Under the pieces are notes generated by a model, which did not search any database, had not been told where the DNA came from, and saw only the letters and a list, made by a program, of their open reading frames with translations. From an uncultured Clostridia bacterium (GTDB lineage Bacteria; Bacillota; Clostridia; Christensenellales; CALVMC01): a DNA stretch of 64,000 nt. Made by a program: the position numbers and the translations under genes. The stretch is taken from assembly GCA_944342015.1 (NCBI GenBank), contig CALVMC010000007.1:1-64000 (forward strand). Direction: 5' to 3'. Positions 6,550-15,114 of this stretch are shown in pieces (position 1 is the stretch's first letter; each line of letters starts with the position of its first letter).

Positions 6550-7775
6550 TATACCACACCTCCGAGTTTTTTTCTACGGTTTTTTTCATTAAATACCGCA
6601 AGGGAAGGTTGCTTTTTTAGTATATTTGAATTTAATGAAGATAAAGGTATTTTTTCTCTTATGACGGAAGTGTAGATACCGGCGTTTTCTATATTTCCTA
6701 TAAGTATGTATCCGACAAGTTTTCCGTCTTCAAAGAAAAGTTTTTTTATAGCGTTTTCGGATTTTTCTTTATAAACCTTTCCTTTATATATTCCTGCCGT
6801 AAGTGCGTGAAGTCCGAAAAATCCTATTGCGTTCATAGGTATAGCGTTGTCGAATTCCTTTATCTGTCCTGCCATATTGACTCCCGCACAGTATCCTTGC
6901 ATATAAGCATTAGGCCATATTGCTATTATACTTTTCGTGTCAGAAGACATATTGTATCCCTGTGCACAGTCTCCCGCCGAGTATATATCGGGTACGGAAG
7001 TCAACATATTGTTGTCAACAATTATTCCTTTTTCCGTTTCTATTGAAGCATCGCTTGCAATATCAATATTAGGCTTTACTCCTACCGCCGTTACAAGTAT
7101 ATCGAATCTGATTTGTTTTCCGCTGAGCATTGTAGCAGAGTCATTATTAAATTCAGATACGCTGTCGCCTAAAAGAAACTTTATTCCGTTTTTTTCTAAA
7201 TTTTTCTGCATAAGCTTTGCGCTTTCCTCGTCTAAAATACTTGAAAGTATTCTTGTCGAAAGGTCGCAGATCGTTATGCTTTTAACCCGTCCCGTAAGTC
7301 CTTCTGCGCATTTTAACCCTATAAGTCCTGCGCCTATTATAAGAACATCGGAATTTTTATCGATTGTCTTTTCTAAGGATAATGCATCGTCTTGCGTCAT
7401 GAAGCAGAATTTGTTTTTTATTTTTTCTATACCTTTAAAGTGAGGTACGAAAGGCGACGAGCCTGTTGCTATACATAACTTATCGTAAGGGTATATTCCT
7501 TTTTCGGTATAAACGCTTTTATTGGAAGTATCGATTTTTTTACATTCTTCATAAATAAGTTCTACATTGTTTTCCTGATAAAATTTGTCGCTGCGGTATT
7601 TCATTTTCTGAAAATCCGTTTTCTTTTGCAAATAATACGATATCAAAGGGCGGCAATATGCGGGGACCTTTTCCTTGCATAACATAATTATTTTTCCTTC
7701 TTTATCTGCACTTCTTATTCCTTCTATGCAGCCTACCGAGGCTACCGAACCGCCTATAATCACATAGTTTTTCAT
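6549..7775 (-). CDS. NAD(P)/FAD oxidoreductase of the split glutamate synthase
   Basis: A 408-residue flavoprotein of the pyridine nucleotide-disulfide reductase fold. It has an N-terminal FAD-binding glycine motif (VIIGGSVASVGC), the ATGSSPFVP segment, a second dinucleotide motif (VLIIGAGLIGLKCAEGL) near residue 150, and the C-terminal FAD motif IYSAGDCAQG. It probably delivers electrons from NAD(P)H or ferredoxin through the adjacent Fe-S protein to the FMN synthase subunit, doing the job of GltD. The ATG at 7775 is chosen because GAGGAG lies just upstream, inside the end of the preceding gene; a start at 7796 would overlap more and lacks such a site. Confidence 0.85.
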   Translation of the reverse strand: MKNYVIIGGSVASVGCIEGIRSADKEGKIIMLCKEKVPAYCRPLISYYLQKKTDFQKMKYRSDKFYQENNVELIYEECKKIDTSNKSVYTEKGIYPYDKLCIATGSSPFVPHFKGIEKIKNKFCFMTQDDALSLEKTIDKNSDVLIIGAGLIGLKCAEGLTGRVKSITICDLSTRILSSILDEESAKLMQKNLEKNGIKFLLGDSVSEFNNDSATMLSGKQIRFDILVTAVGVKPNIDIASDASIETEKGIIVDNNMLTSVPDIYSAGDCAQGYNMSSDTKSIIAIWPNAYMQGYCAGVNMAGQIKEFDNAIPMNAIGFFGLHALTAGIYKGKVYKEKSENAIKKLFFEDGKLVGYILIGNIENAGIYTSVIREKIPLSSLNSNILKKQPSLAVFNEKNRRKKLGGVV

Positions 7776-7776
7776 A

Positions 7777-8205
7777 TTATCTCTCCTCGTATACAATAGC
7801 CTTATTAGGGCAGCCTTTAACGCACGCCGGCATCTCTACCGAATTGTTTATACAAAGTTCGCACTTTTGTACAGCATGTTCATCGGAAGGTCTTATCGCT
7901 CCGTAAGGGCAGACAAGTATACAGGTAAAACAACCTATACATTTATTTTTATCTATACATACGATTCCGTCCTTTTTGGACAACGCTCCCGATATGCAGC
8001 TTTTAACGCATATAGGGTCTTCACAATGTCTGCACGATACGGCATAGGTTATTTTGCCGCTTTCTTCTATATGTATTTTAGGATTTATTTCTGCGCCTTT
8101 TAAAGCCTTTACCATATCTTTTATTCCGGAATTTGCGTATGCGCAATTGTATTCGCAAAGGTGACAGCCAAGACACCATTCTTCGTTTACATAAATTCTT
8201 TTCAT
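7777..8205 (-). CDS. Four-cluster [4Fe-4S] electron-transfer protein
   Basis: A 142-residue polyferredoxin of the HycB/CooF type. It has four cysteine groups: CLGCHLCEYNC near residue 11; CRHCEDPICVKSC in the middle; CIGCFTCILVCP near residue 90; and CELC...CVKGCP near the C-terminus. Soluble, cytoplasmic. It starts inside the stop of the FMN subunit (ATGA overlap) and ends one base before the flavoprotein start, so all three are translated as one unit. It most likely passes electrons between the flavoprotein and the glutamate synthase catalytic subunit. Confidence 0.88.
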   Translation of the reverse strand: MKRIYVNEEWCLGCHLCEYNCAYANSGIKDMVKALKGAEINPKIHIEESGKITYAVSCRHCEDPICVKSCISGALSKKDGIVCIDKNKCIGCFTCILVCPYGAIRPSDEHAVQKCELCINNSVEMPACVKGCPNKAIVYEER

Positions 8206-9707
8206 TCTCCTGCGTGTGAGATACCGAGAATCTCAAGCTCCTTTTCATTTATTCCTATACCTCGAAGCATTAATCGGTTGCCTCGAAGGGTTTCTATGGA
8301 ATTTATTCCCATTCCTCCCATAAGTTCTTTTATTTCATGCTTCCAAGCCGTCATAAGATTAATAAGTCTTTTGCTTCCGATTTCGGGATTAAGTCTTTTT
8401 ACAAGTTCGGGGTTTTGAGTAGCGATACCCCAATTACATTTTCCCGTCTGACATGTTCTGCAAAGATGACAGCCTAATGCAAGAAGAGCGGCTGTTGCTA
8501 CATAACAGGCGTCGGCGCCTAAGGCAACGGCTTTTACCACATCGGACGACGAGCGTATGCTTCCTCCTATTACAAGAGAAACATTGTTCCTTATTCCTTC
8601 GTCTCTTAATCTCTTGTCGCAAGCGGCAAGGGCAAGTTCGATAGGTATTCCCACATTGTCACGAATACGGGTAGGCGCAGCGCCCGTTCCGCCACGAAAT
8701 CCGTCTATTGCGATTATATCGGCTCCGCTTCTTGCTATCCCGCTTGCTATTGCAGCTATATTGTGAACTGCGGCAACCTTTACTATTATGGGTTTTTTAT
8801 AATTTGTCGCTTCTTTCAAAGAATATACAAGCTGCCTTAAATCTTCTATCGAATAAATATCGTGATGCGGTGCGGGGGATATTGCGTCAGTGCCTTCGGG
8901 TATCATTCTCGTTCTCGAAACATCTCCTACAATTTTGGTACCCGGTAAATGTCCTCCAATTCCCGGTTTTGCACCTTGTCCCATTTTTATTTCAATCGCA
9001 CAGCCTGCGTTAAGATATTTTTCGTGTACTCCGAACCTTCCCGATGCAACCTGTACAATTGTGTTTTTACCGTAAACATAAAAATCTTCGTGCAGACCGC
9101 CTTCTCCCGTGTTGTAACATATACCTAAATTTTCCGCTGCCATTGCAAGACTTTTATGTGCATTATAACTTATCGAGCCGTAACTCATTGCGGAAAACAT
9201 AACCGGCATTGAAAGTTCTATTTGGGGAGTAAGATTATTTTTTAAATTTCCTTTTTTGTCCCTTTCTATAAAGGACGGTTTTTTACCTAAAAATACCTTT
9301 GTTTCCATAGGCTCTCTTAAAGGATCTATGGAAGGATTGGTTACCTGGGATGCGTTAATAAGTATTTTATCCCAATACACAGGAAAGGAATTAGGATTGC
9401 CCATTGACGATAAAAGTACTCCGCCGCTGTTTGCCTGTTTATAAATTTCCTTTATTGTTCCGTCCGTCCAGTTTGCATTCTCTCTTAATCTGCAATCGCT
9501 TTTGACTATTTTCAAAGCCCTTGTCGGGCACAGCGATACGCAGCGTTGACAATTTACGCATTTGCTTTCGTCTGCGAGCATTACCTTGTTTTCGTCATCG
9601 TAAATATGTACTTCGTTGGCACATTGCCTTTCGCACACCCGACAAGTAATACATCGGTTAGTGTTTCTTATAACTTCAAATTCCGGATATATGAATTCAA
9701 CGCCCAT
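8202..9707 (-). CDS. Glutamate synthase FMN/Fe-S catalytic subunit (GltB domain 2)
   Basis: A 501-residue archaeal-type catalytic subunit that combines 2-oxoglutarate with ammonia at FMN to give glutamate. An N-terminal two-cluster ferredoxin domain (CITCRVCERQC, CVNCQRCVSLCP; residues ~20-70) precedes the TIM-barrel synthase domain with PVMFSAMSYGSISYNA, TGEGGLHEDF, KMGQGAKPGIGGHLPG, DGFRGGTGAAP and the cluster region CHLCRTCQTGKCNWG. The ATG at 9707 is preferred; a GTG at 9716 has worse spacing. It overlaps the amidotransferase gene by 11 bases. The ferredoxin extension is absent from bacterial fused GltB and marks the archaeal-like class. Confidence 0.92.
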   Translation of the reverse strand: MGVEFIYPEFEVIRNTNRCITCRVCERQCANEVHIYDDENKVMLADESKCVNCQRCVSLCPTRALKIVKSDCRLRENANWTDGTIKEIYKQANSGGVLLSSMGNPNSFPVYWDKILINASQVTNPSIDPLREPMETKVFLGKKPSFIERDKKGNLKNNLTPQIELSMPVMFSAMSYGSISYNAHKSLAMAAENLGICYNTGEGGLHEDFYVYGKNTIVQVASGRFGVHEKYLNAGCAIEIKMGQGAKPGIGGHLPGTKIVGDVSRTRMIPEGTDAISPAPHHDIYSIEDLRQLVYSLKEATNYKKPIIVKVAAVHNIAAIASGIARSGADIIAIDGFRGGTGAAPTRIRDNVGIPIELALAACDKRLRDEGIRNNVSLVIGGSIRSSSDVVKAVALGADACYVATAALLALGCHLCRTCQTGKCNWGIATQNPELVKRLNPEIGSKRLINLMTAWKHEIKELMGGMGINSIETLRGNRLMLRGIGINEKELEILGISHAGE

Positions 9708-10797
9708 TAATGTCACCGTCCTTTACTTTTATGATTACCGCTTCTCCGCCTGCGGGGGAATAAATGTTTTGCGCAAGGGGCTCCATTGCTCTTATGGCGG
9801 CTTCTTCGCTTGCTATATAAACTTTGTCTTCATATTCCCCCACAACCATCGAACGCAATTTAAGTCTGTCGTTTAAAGCCATAAGCCCGCCTTCGAAACC
9901 TAAAATTATGGAAAACGGACCCGTTACCAAAAGACTTGAAAATACAGTTCTTAAATAGGTGAGTTTTTCTCTTTCCGCACGGGGCTTATTGCTTATTGTT
10001 TTCCAAAACGGTGCGGCTATAACCGACGCCGTTTCATTAAGAGTAAGTCCCTGGCGGCGCAGAAGATAATCTGCTATATATGTAATTACTTCGGTATCTG
10101 TCTGCAAATTACATTTATATCCGAACATTTCTATAAATCTTCTGTTTGCGTCATAAGAAGAAATTTCTCCGTTATGGACTATCGTATAATCCAAAAGGGC
10201 AAAAGGATGGGCTCCGCCCCACCAGCCGGGGGTATTCGTAGGATATCTTCCGTGAGCGGTCCAGCAGTATCCCTCGTATTCTTCGAGTTTATAAAATCTT
10301 CCTACATCTTCGGGAAATCCTACCGCTTTGAATGCGCCCATATTTTTTCCGCAGGAAAATACATAAACTCCTTTCATTTCCGTATTTATCTTTGTAACTA
10401 TTCTTACTACATATTCTTTTTCATCTAATTGCATTGACGACAGTACAGAGGAAAGAGGGGATACGAAATATCTTCTGATTATAGGCTCGTCGGTTATTTC
10501 GGGAATTTTTCTTGTCGGAATATACTCCGATTTTACGACTTCGAAACTTTCTTTAAGAAATTTTTCACATTCGTCTTTACATATTTTATCGTTACAGAAT
10601 ACATGTAAAGCATATTGTTGTCTGTATTCGGGATAAATGCCGTAAGCGGCAAATCCTCCGCCTAAACCGTTGCTTCTGTCGTGCATGGGCTTCATACTTT
10701 CGATAATTTTTTCACCGCTCATTCTTTTTCCTTCTTTTGAAATAACGGCGGAAATAGCGCAGCCCGACGGTATTCTAATTTGACCTTCTTTTAACAT
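9697..10797 (-). CDS. Glutamate synthase glutamine amidotransferase subunit (GltB domain 1)
   Basis: A 366-residue class II (Ntn) glutamine amidotransferase that releases ammonia from glutamine for the synthase subunit. Recognisable segments are RIPSGCAISAV near the N-terminus, HDRSNGLGGGFAAYGIYP, GRYPTNTPGWWGGAHPF, HNGEISSYDANRRF and TDTEVITY. The candidate nucleophile Cys is about 12 residues in rather than at position 2, as in stand-alone archaeal-type GltB1 proteins. The ATG at 10797, eight bases after GAGG, is chosen over a longer in-frame start at 10836. It is the first gene of the seven-gene nitrogen operon, behind the leader at 10821-10875. Confidence 0.88.
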   Translation of the reverse strand: MLKEGQIRIPSGCAISAVISKEGKRMSGEKIIESMKPMHDRSNGLGGGFAAYGIYPEYRQQYALHVFCNDKICKDECEKFLKESFEVVKSEYIPTRKIPEITDEPIIRRYFVSPLSSVLSSMQLDEKEYVVRIVTKINTEMKGVYVFSCGKNMGAFKAVGFPEDVGRFYKLEEYEGYCWTAHGRYPTNTPGWWGGAHPFALLDYTIVHNGEISSYDANRRFIEMFGYKCNLQTDTEVITYIADYLLRRQGLTLNETASVIAAPFWKTISNKPRAEREKLTYLRTVFSSLLVTGPFSIILGFEGGLMALNDRLKLRSMVVGEYEDKVYIASEEAAIRAMEPLAQNIYSPAGGEAVIIKVKDGDINGR

Positions 10798-10820
10798 AAC
10801 ATTACCTCGTTTAAAGAAAT

Positions 10821-10875
10821 AAAAAAAGACGCTCACCGAAAGGATAAATCCTTACAATGAACGCCTTTGCTCATT
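10821..10875 (-). promoter_or_regulatory. Leader terminator with ANTAR-type hexaloop hairpin (glutamate synthase operon)
   Basis: On the minus strand a hairpin AATGAGC-AAAGGC-GTTCATT (10875 down to 10856) has a six-base loop with A at position 1 and G at position 4, the ANTAR recognition pattern. Its loop and 3' arm also form the 5' arm of an intrinsic terminator: AAGGCGTTCA pairs with TGAGCGTCTT, with an inner AAGG/CCTT hairpin, followed by seven T. The two folds exclude each other, so binding of the ANTAR protein to the first would allow read-through into the operon. No second A1/G4 hexaloop is visible, unlike the classic dual hairpin. Confidence 0.75.
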
Positions 10876-10882
10876 TTTACAT

Positions 10883-10911
10883 ATTGTACTCAAATTTTCT
10901 GCCTTTGTCAA
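10883..10911 (-). promoter_or_regulatory. Sigma-A promoter of the glutamate synthase operon
   Basis: Minus-strand TTGACA (10911-10906), 17 bases, TACAAT (10888-10883). The expected start of transcription falls about seven bases further on, so the RNA begins immediately before the hexaloop hairpin. Confidence 0.85.
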
Positions 10912-10959
10912 TAGAAATACCGAAAAATGAAAAAATTTTATTTTTTTGCTGAAAAACTA

Positions 10960-10988
10960 TTGACATCTTGATTTCGAGGGAATATAAT
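10960..10988 (+). promoter_or_regulatory. Sigma-A promoter of glnN
   Basis: A perfect consensus: TTGACA (10960-10965), 17 bases, TATAAT (10983-10988). Transcription should start near 10992-10996, four to eight bases before the first hexaloop hairpin. It faces away from the 10883-10911 promoter, with about 50 bases between the two -35 boxes. Confidence 0.88.
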
Positions 10989-10999
10989 GTCACATATTG

Positions 11000-11046
11000 A
11001 AAGGCAAAGGTGTCTTTGAGTTTAACTCATCGACACCTTTTTGTTT
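11000..11046 (+). promoter_or_regulatory. First ANTAR-type hexaloop hairpin and terminator in the glnN leader
   Basis: The hairpin AAAGGC-AAAGGT-GTCTTT (11000-11017) has the A1/G4 hexaloop. Its loop plus 3' arm (AAAGGTGTC, 11006-11014) alternatively pairs with GACACCTTT (11032-11040), enclosing a small TGAGT/ACTCA hairpin, and is followed by a T-rich run: an intrinsic terminator. The two folds are mutually exclusive, the expected logic of ANTAR antitermination. Confidence 0.75.
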
Positions 11047-11152
11047 TTAAAGATATCGATTTGTTTATAACGATACGGATATGCCGTAAGTTATAGTAAA
11101 CGGTTAAACCGTTAAATTTAAAATCGGTATGATATCAAATATTAAATCAATT

Positions 11153-11200
11153 AAGGCAATGGCGTCTTTAAAAATTAAGGAGTCATTGTCTTATTTTTTA
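11153..11200 (+). promoter_or_regulatory. Second ANTAR-type hexaloop hairpin and terminator before glnN
   Basis: The hairpin AAGGC-AATGGC-GTCTT (11153-11168) again has an A1/G4 hexaloop. AAGGCAATG (11153-11161) can instead pair with CATTGTCTT (11184-11192), followed by ATTTTTT, giving a second terminator only about 15 bases upstream of the glnN start codon. Between the two units (11047-11152) are two small hairpins, TACGG/CCGTA and AACGG/CCGTT, with five-base loops. Confidence 0.7.
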
Positions 11201-11214
11201 TGGAGGTTTAAATT

Positions 11215-13308
11215 ATGGAAACAGTAACGGAAAAATTCGGTAGTCTTGTATTCGACGACAGAGTAATGAAAGCCAATTTATCGGCAAAAGTTTATCAATC
11301 GTTGAAAAAAACAATTGATGAAGGCGCACAACTTGACCTTTCGGTTGCAAATGCGGTTGCAACGGCTATGAAAGATTGGGCGATTGCAAACGGAGCTACG
11401 CATTTTACCCACTGGTTTCAACCTCTTACCGGAATAACGGCGGAAAAACACGACAGCTTTATAACCCCCGCACCCGACGGCAGGGTAATTATGGAGTTTT
11501 CAGGAAAAGAACTTATAAAAGGGGAGCCTGACGCATCGAGTTTTCCCTCGGGCGGACTCAGAGCAACATTCGAAGCAAGGGGCTATACTACCTGGGATCC
11601 GACATCTTATGCTTTTATCAAAGAAAAAACTTTATGTATCCCCACGGCGTTCTGCTCGTTCGGGGGAGAGGCTCTTGACAAGAAAACCCCGCTTCTGCGT
11701 TCTATGGAAGCTTTAAGCAAACAAGCTATGAGAATATTGAAACTTTTCGGAAACGAGGATGTGAAATGCGTTCGCACTTCGGTAGGTCCGGAACAAGAGT
11801 ATTTTCTCGTCGATAAGGCAATGTACGATAAAAGAAAGGATTTGATTTATACGGGAAGAACTCTTTTCGGTGCAAAAGCTCCTAAGGGACAGGAAATGGA
11901 AGACCATTATTTCGGAGCAATAAAAGAAAGAGTAGCACATTTTATGGCAGACCTTAACGACGAACTCTGGAAACTCGGAATACTTGCCAAAACCGAACAT
12001 AACGAAGTCGCTCCCGCTCAGCACGAACTTGCGCCAATTTACACAACCACAAACATAGCGGCAGACCACAATCAGCTTACTATGGAAATTATGCAAAAGG
12101 TTGCGTTGAAACACGGACTTGTATGTTTACTGCACGAAAAACCTTTCGCAGGCGTTAACGGAAGCGGAAAGCATAATAACTGGTCTATGGCAACCGATAC
12201 GGGAATAAATCTTTTGTCGCCCGGTGAAACGCCTTATGAGAACGCACAGTTTTTGATTTTTCTTTGTGCGGTAATCAAGGCGGTTGACGATTATCAGGAT
12301 TTATTAAGGCTTTCGGTCGCAACGGCAGGCAACGACCACAGGTTAGGCGCAAACGAAGCTCCTCCTGCCGTAGTTTCCATATTTTTAGGCGATGAACTGA
12401 CCGCTATATTAGAAGCAATCGAAAGCGGAAAGCCGTATGCCGGAACCAAAAAAACCACTCTTAAATTAGGAGTAGACGTTCTTCCTAAATTTGCAAGGGA
12501 CAATACCGACAGAAACAGAACTTCGCCGTTTGCCTTTACGGGAAACAAATTCGAATTCCGTATGCTGGGCTCTTCTAACAGTATTTCCTGCGCAAACATT
12601 ATGCTGAACGCTGCCGTTGCAGAATCCTTGAAGATATATGCAGACAGATTGGAAAGTGCGGAAAACTTTGAGCAGAAACTTCAAGAAATGATTAAAAAGA
12701 CAATCAAGGACCATAAAAGAATTTTATTTAACGGGAACGGATACGATGATGCGTGGATTGCCGAAGCGGAAAAAAGAGGACTTAAAAATTATAAAACCAC
12801 TCCGGACTGTATGCCTCATCTTCTCGACGAAAAAAATGTGAAAATGCTTACTTCGCATAATATTTTCACGGAAGCGGAATTAAAATCCCGTTGCGAGATA
12901 ATGCTTGACAATTATTGCAAAACCGTAGTTATAGAAGCAAATACGATGACGGATATGGCAAGAAAACAAATTCTGCCCGCAATCGAAGAATATCTTAAAA
13001 CAGTTTGCGATACCGCAGTTTCTAAAAAAGCATTTATACAGGACGCTTCTTGTGATTATGAAAAAAAGACAGTTATAAAGCTTTCCGTACTTATGGAACA
13101 GATTTTATCGAGAACGGAAGAACTTGAAAGTGAATTGATAAATCTCAAAGTTTTCTCCGATATCGAAAGCGAAAGTTTTGCAATAAGAGACAAAATACTT
13201 CCCAAAATGAGTGAACTCAGAGCCGTTGCAGACGAGGCGGAAATGTATACTTCATCGAAATACTGGCCTTTCCCGACTTACGGTGAACTTATTTTCGGAG
13301 TTAAATAA
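11215..13308 (+). CDS. glnN: Glutamine synthetase type III (GlnN)
   Basis: A 697-residue enzyme, the usual size for the dodecameric GSIII family, which makes glutamine from glutamate and ammonia. Family segments are clear: [94 protein letters not shown] and [17 protein letters not shown] strong GGAGG lies before the ATG. It heads the plus-strand nitrogen operon and is probably controlled by two tandem antiterminators in its leader. GSI and GSIII from divergent operons under one proposed regulator is a noteworthy arrangement. Confidence 0.97.
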   Translation: METVTEKFGSLVFDDRVMKANLSAKVYQSLKKTIDEGAQLDLSVANAVATAMKDWAIANGATHFTHWFQPLTGITAEKHDSFITPAPDGRVIMEFSGKELIKGEPDASSFPSGGLRATFEARGYTTWDPTSYAFIKEKTLCIPTAFCSFGGEALDKKTPLLRSMEALSKQAMRILKLFGNEDVKCVRTSVGPEQEYFLVDKAMYDKRKDLIYTGRTLFGAKAPKGQEMEDHYFGAIKERVAHFMADLNDELWKLGILAKTEHNEVAPAQHELAPIYTTTNIAADHNQLTMEIMQKVALKHGLVCLLHEKPFAGVNGSGKHNNWSMATDTGINLLSPGETPYENAQFLIFLCAVIKAVDDYQDLLRLSVATAGNDHRLGANEAPPAVVSIFLGDELTAILEAIESGKPYAGTKKTTLKLGVDVLPKFARDNTDRNRTSPFAFTGNKFEFRMLGSSNSISCANIMLNAAVAESLKIYADRLESAENFEQKLQEMIKKTIKDHKRILFNGNGYDDAWIAEAEKRGLKNYKTTPDCMPHLLDEKNVKMLTSHNIFTEAELKSRCEIMLDNYCKTVVIEANTMTDMARKQILPAIEEYLKTVCDTAVSKKAFIQDASCDYEKKTVIKLSVLMEQILSRTEELESELINLKVFSDIESESFAIRDKILPKMSELRAVADEAEMYTSSKYWPFPTYGELIFGVK

Positions 13309-13331
13309 TAATAATTTTCAGGAGAATTAAT

Positions 13332-15056
13332 ATGACTATCGAATATTGGTATTTAATCGGCGCAGCTCTCGTGTTTTTTATGCAGGCAGGTTTTGCAATG
13401 GTGGAAACAGGATTTTCGAGAGCAAAGAACGCCGGAAACATTATAATGAAAAACCTTATGGATTTCTGTATAGGAACAGTTGTGTTCATGATTCTCGGTT
13501 TCGGGCTTATGATGGGAGAGGACGCTTTGTTCGGACTTATTGGTATTCCTAATATGGATTTATGGGCAAACTTTACTTCTTTTATAGAAAGTCCCGAAGA
13601 CGGTTTTACGACAGCTTCGACCTTTGTATTCAACCTTGTTTTCTGTGCAACGGCAGCCACAATCGTTTCGGGGTCTATGGCGGAAAGAACGAAATTTTCC
13701 TCATACTGTATTTATTCGGCGGTAATTTCTCTCATAGTTTATCCTATAGAAGCTCACTGGATATGGGGCGGAGGATGGCTCTCACAGATGGGATTTTATG
13801 ATTTTGCAGGTTCTACGGCAATACATATGGTTGGCGGTATAGCCGCTCTTATCGGAGCGATTCTGGTAGGACCCCGTATAGGCAAATATGTAAAAGACGC
13901 CAAAGGAAAGGTTATTAAGGTTAATGCTATTCCCGGTCACTCTATACCGCTTGGCGCACTCGGTGCATTTATTCTGTGGTTCGGATGGTACGGCTTTAAC
14001 GGAGCTGCCGCAACAAGCGTTTCGGAGCTTGCAACGATTTTTCTTAATACTACCATAGCTCCCGCTGTCGCTACTTGCGTTACAATGGCGTTTACCTGGA
14101 TTAAAAACGGAAAACCCGATGTGTCTATGTGTATAAACGCTTGTCTTGCAGGTCTTGTGGGCGTTACGGCAGGATGCGCCGCATTCGATGCGATAGGCTC
14201 TACCGTTGTCGGTATAGTTTCGGGAATACTCGTTGTCGCAGTAGTTGAATTTCTTGATTTAAAACTGCATATCGACGATCCGGTCGGAGCAGTGGGAGTT
14301 CACCTTGCCAACGGTATTTGGGGTACTTTTGCGGTTGGACTTCTTGCAAATCCGAACGCTCCTGCGGGACTGAAAGGTCTGTTTTACACGGGGGATTGGT
14401 ATCAGCTCGGAGTTCAGATTTTAGGTATCGTCTGCGTTGCGCTTTATACCACGGCTATGATGACTGCCTGCTTCTGGATTATTAAAAAGACGGTAGGTCT
14501 CAGAGTTACGAAAGAGGAAGAAATCAAAGGTCTTGACAGCACCGAACACGGTCTTTCGAACGCATATGCGGATTTCGCTCCCGTTACCGCTCCCTTTGCA
14601 GACTTTGCTACTGCGGATACCCTTGTAGTGAGCGGCGATACTCCTGTTGCCGAAGCAGTCGAAGTCAAAAAGGTTGATACTTTACCCAAAGGCAAAAAAT
14701 CAAAATTTACCAAAATCGAAATTATTTTCAAAGAAGAAAAACTCTATGCTCTTAAAGACGCAATGAGCAAACTCGGTATAACCGGTATGACGGTTTCCCA
14801 TGTCATGGGTTACGGTCAGCAGCAGGGTAAAACTGAGTATTACAGAGGCGTTGCAGTAGAAACAAATCTTCTTCCGAAAGTTCAGGTAGATATTGTCGTA
14901 AGCAAAGTTCCTGTAAGAGACGTAATAGAAACGGCAAAAAAGGTACTTTATACCGGCCATATCGGAGACGGCAAAATATTTATTTACGATGTCGAGAATA
15001 TTGTTAAAATCCGTACCGGGGAAGAAGGATACGAAGCTTTACAGGATGTCGAATAA
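13332..15056 (+). CDS. amt: Ammonium channel fused to a PII signal domain
   Basis: A 574-residue fusion. Residues ~1-405 form an Amt channel with about 11 membrane helices: [18 protein letters not shown], the first pore histidine in [13 protein letters not shown], and the second in [13 protein letters not shown] linker of ~50 residues leads to a complete PII domain (~458-574) with [14 protein letters not shown] and the signature [16 protein letters not shown]. The position of the uridylylated Tyr51 is Val (YRGVAVETN), while the lysine of LPK and the Gln of the T-loop are kept. PII normally docks on Amt and closes the pore when nitrogen is plentiful; here sensor and channel are one chain. It lies 23 bases after glnN, with AGGAG before the ATG. 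Confidence 0.95.
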   Translation: MTIEYWYLIGAALVFFMQAGFAMVETGFSRAKNAGNIIMKNLMDFCIGTVVFMILGFGLMMGEDALFGLIGIPNMDLWANFTSFIESPEDGFTTASTFVFNLVFCATAATIVSGSMAERTKFSSYCIYSAVISLIVYPIEAHWIWGGGWLSQMGFYDFAGSTAIHMVGGIAALIGAILVGPRIGKYVKDAKGKVIKVNAIPGHSIPLGALGAFILWFGWYGFNGAAATSVSELATIFLNTTIAPAVATCVTMAFTWIKNGKPDVSMCINACLAGLVGVTAGCAAFDAIGSTVVGIVSGILVVAVVEFLDLKLHIDDPVGAVGVHLANGIWGTFAVGLLANPNAPAGLKGLFYTGDWYQLGVQILGIVCVALYTTAMMTACFWIIKKTVGLRVTKEEEIKGLDSTEHGLSNAYADFAPVTAPFADFATADTLVVSGDTPVAEAVEVKKVDTLPKGKKSKFTKIEIIFKEEKLYALKDAMSKLGITGMTVSHVMGYGQQQGKTEYYRGVAVETNLLPKVQVDIVVSKVPVRDVIETAKKVLYTGHIGDGKIFIYDVENIVKIRTGEEGYEALQDVE

Positions 15057-15114
15057 TATTGAATTGATATTACTTTACAGATAAAGAATTTTACACTGCA
15101 TGACGGAGGCAAAT

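Noticed and set aside
8434-9075. Several open frames opposite the glutamate synthase FMN subunit
   Set aside because: They are antisense shadows of a strongly conserved gene, with no ribosome sites and no recognisable products.
10821-11200. Glutamine riboswitch or T-box in the nitrogen leaders
   Set aside because: No glnA-type riboswitch core or T-box sequence (TGG...GGTGGNACC) is visible. The simple hairpin-terminator pairs with A1/G4 loops fit ANTAR control better.
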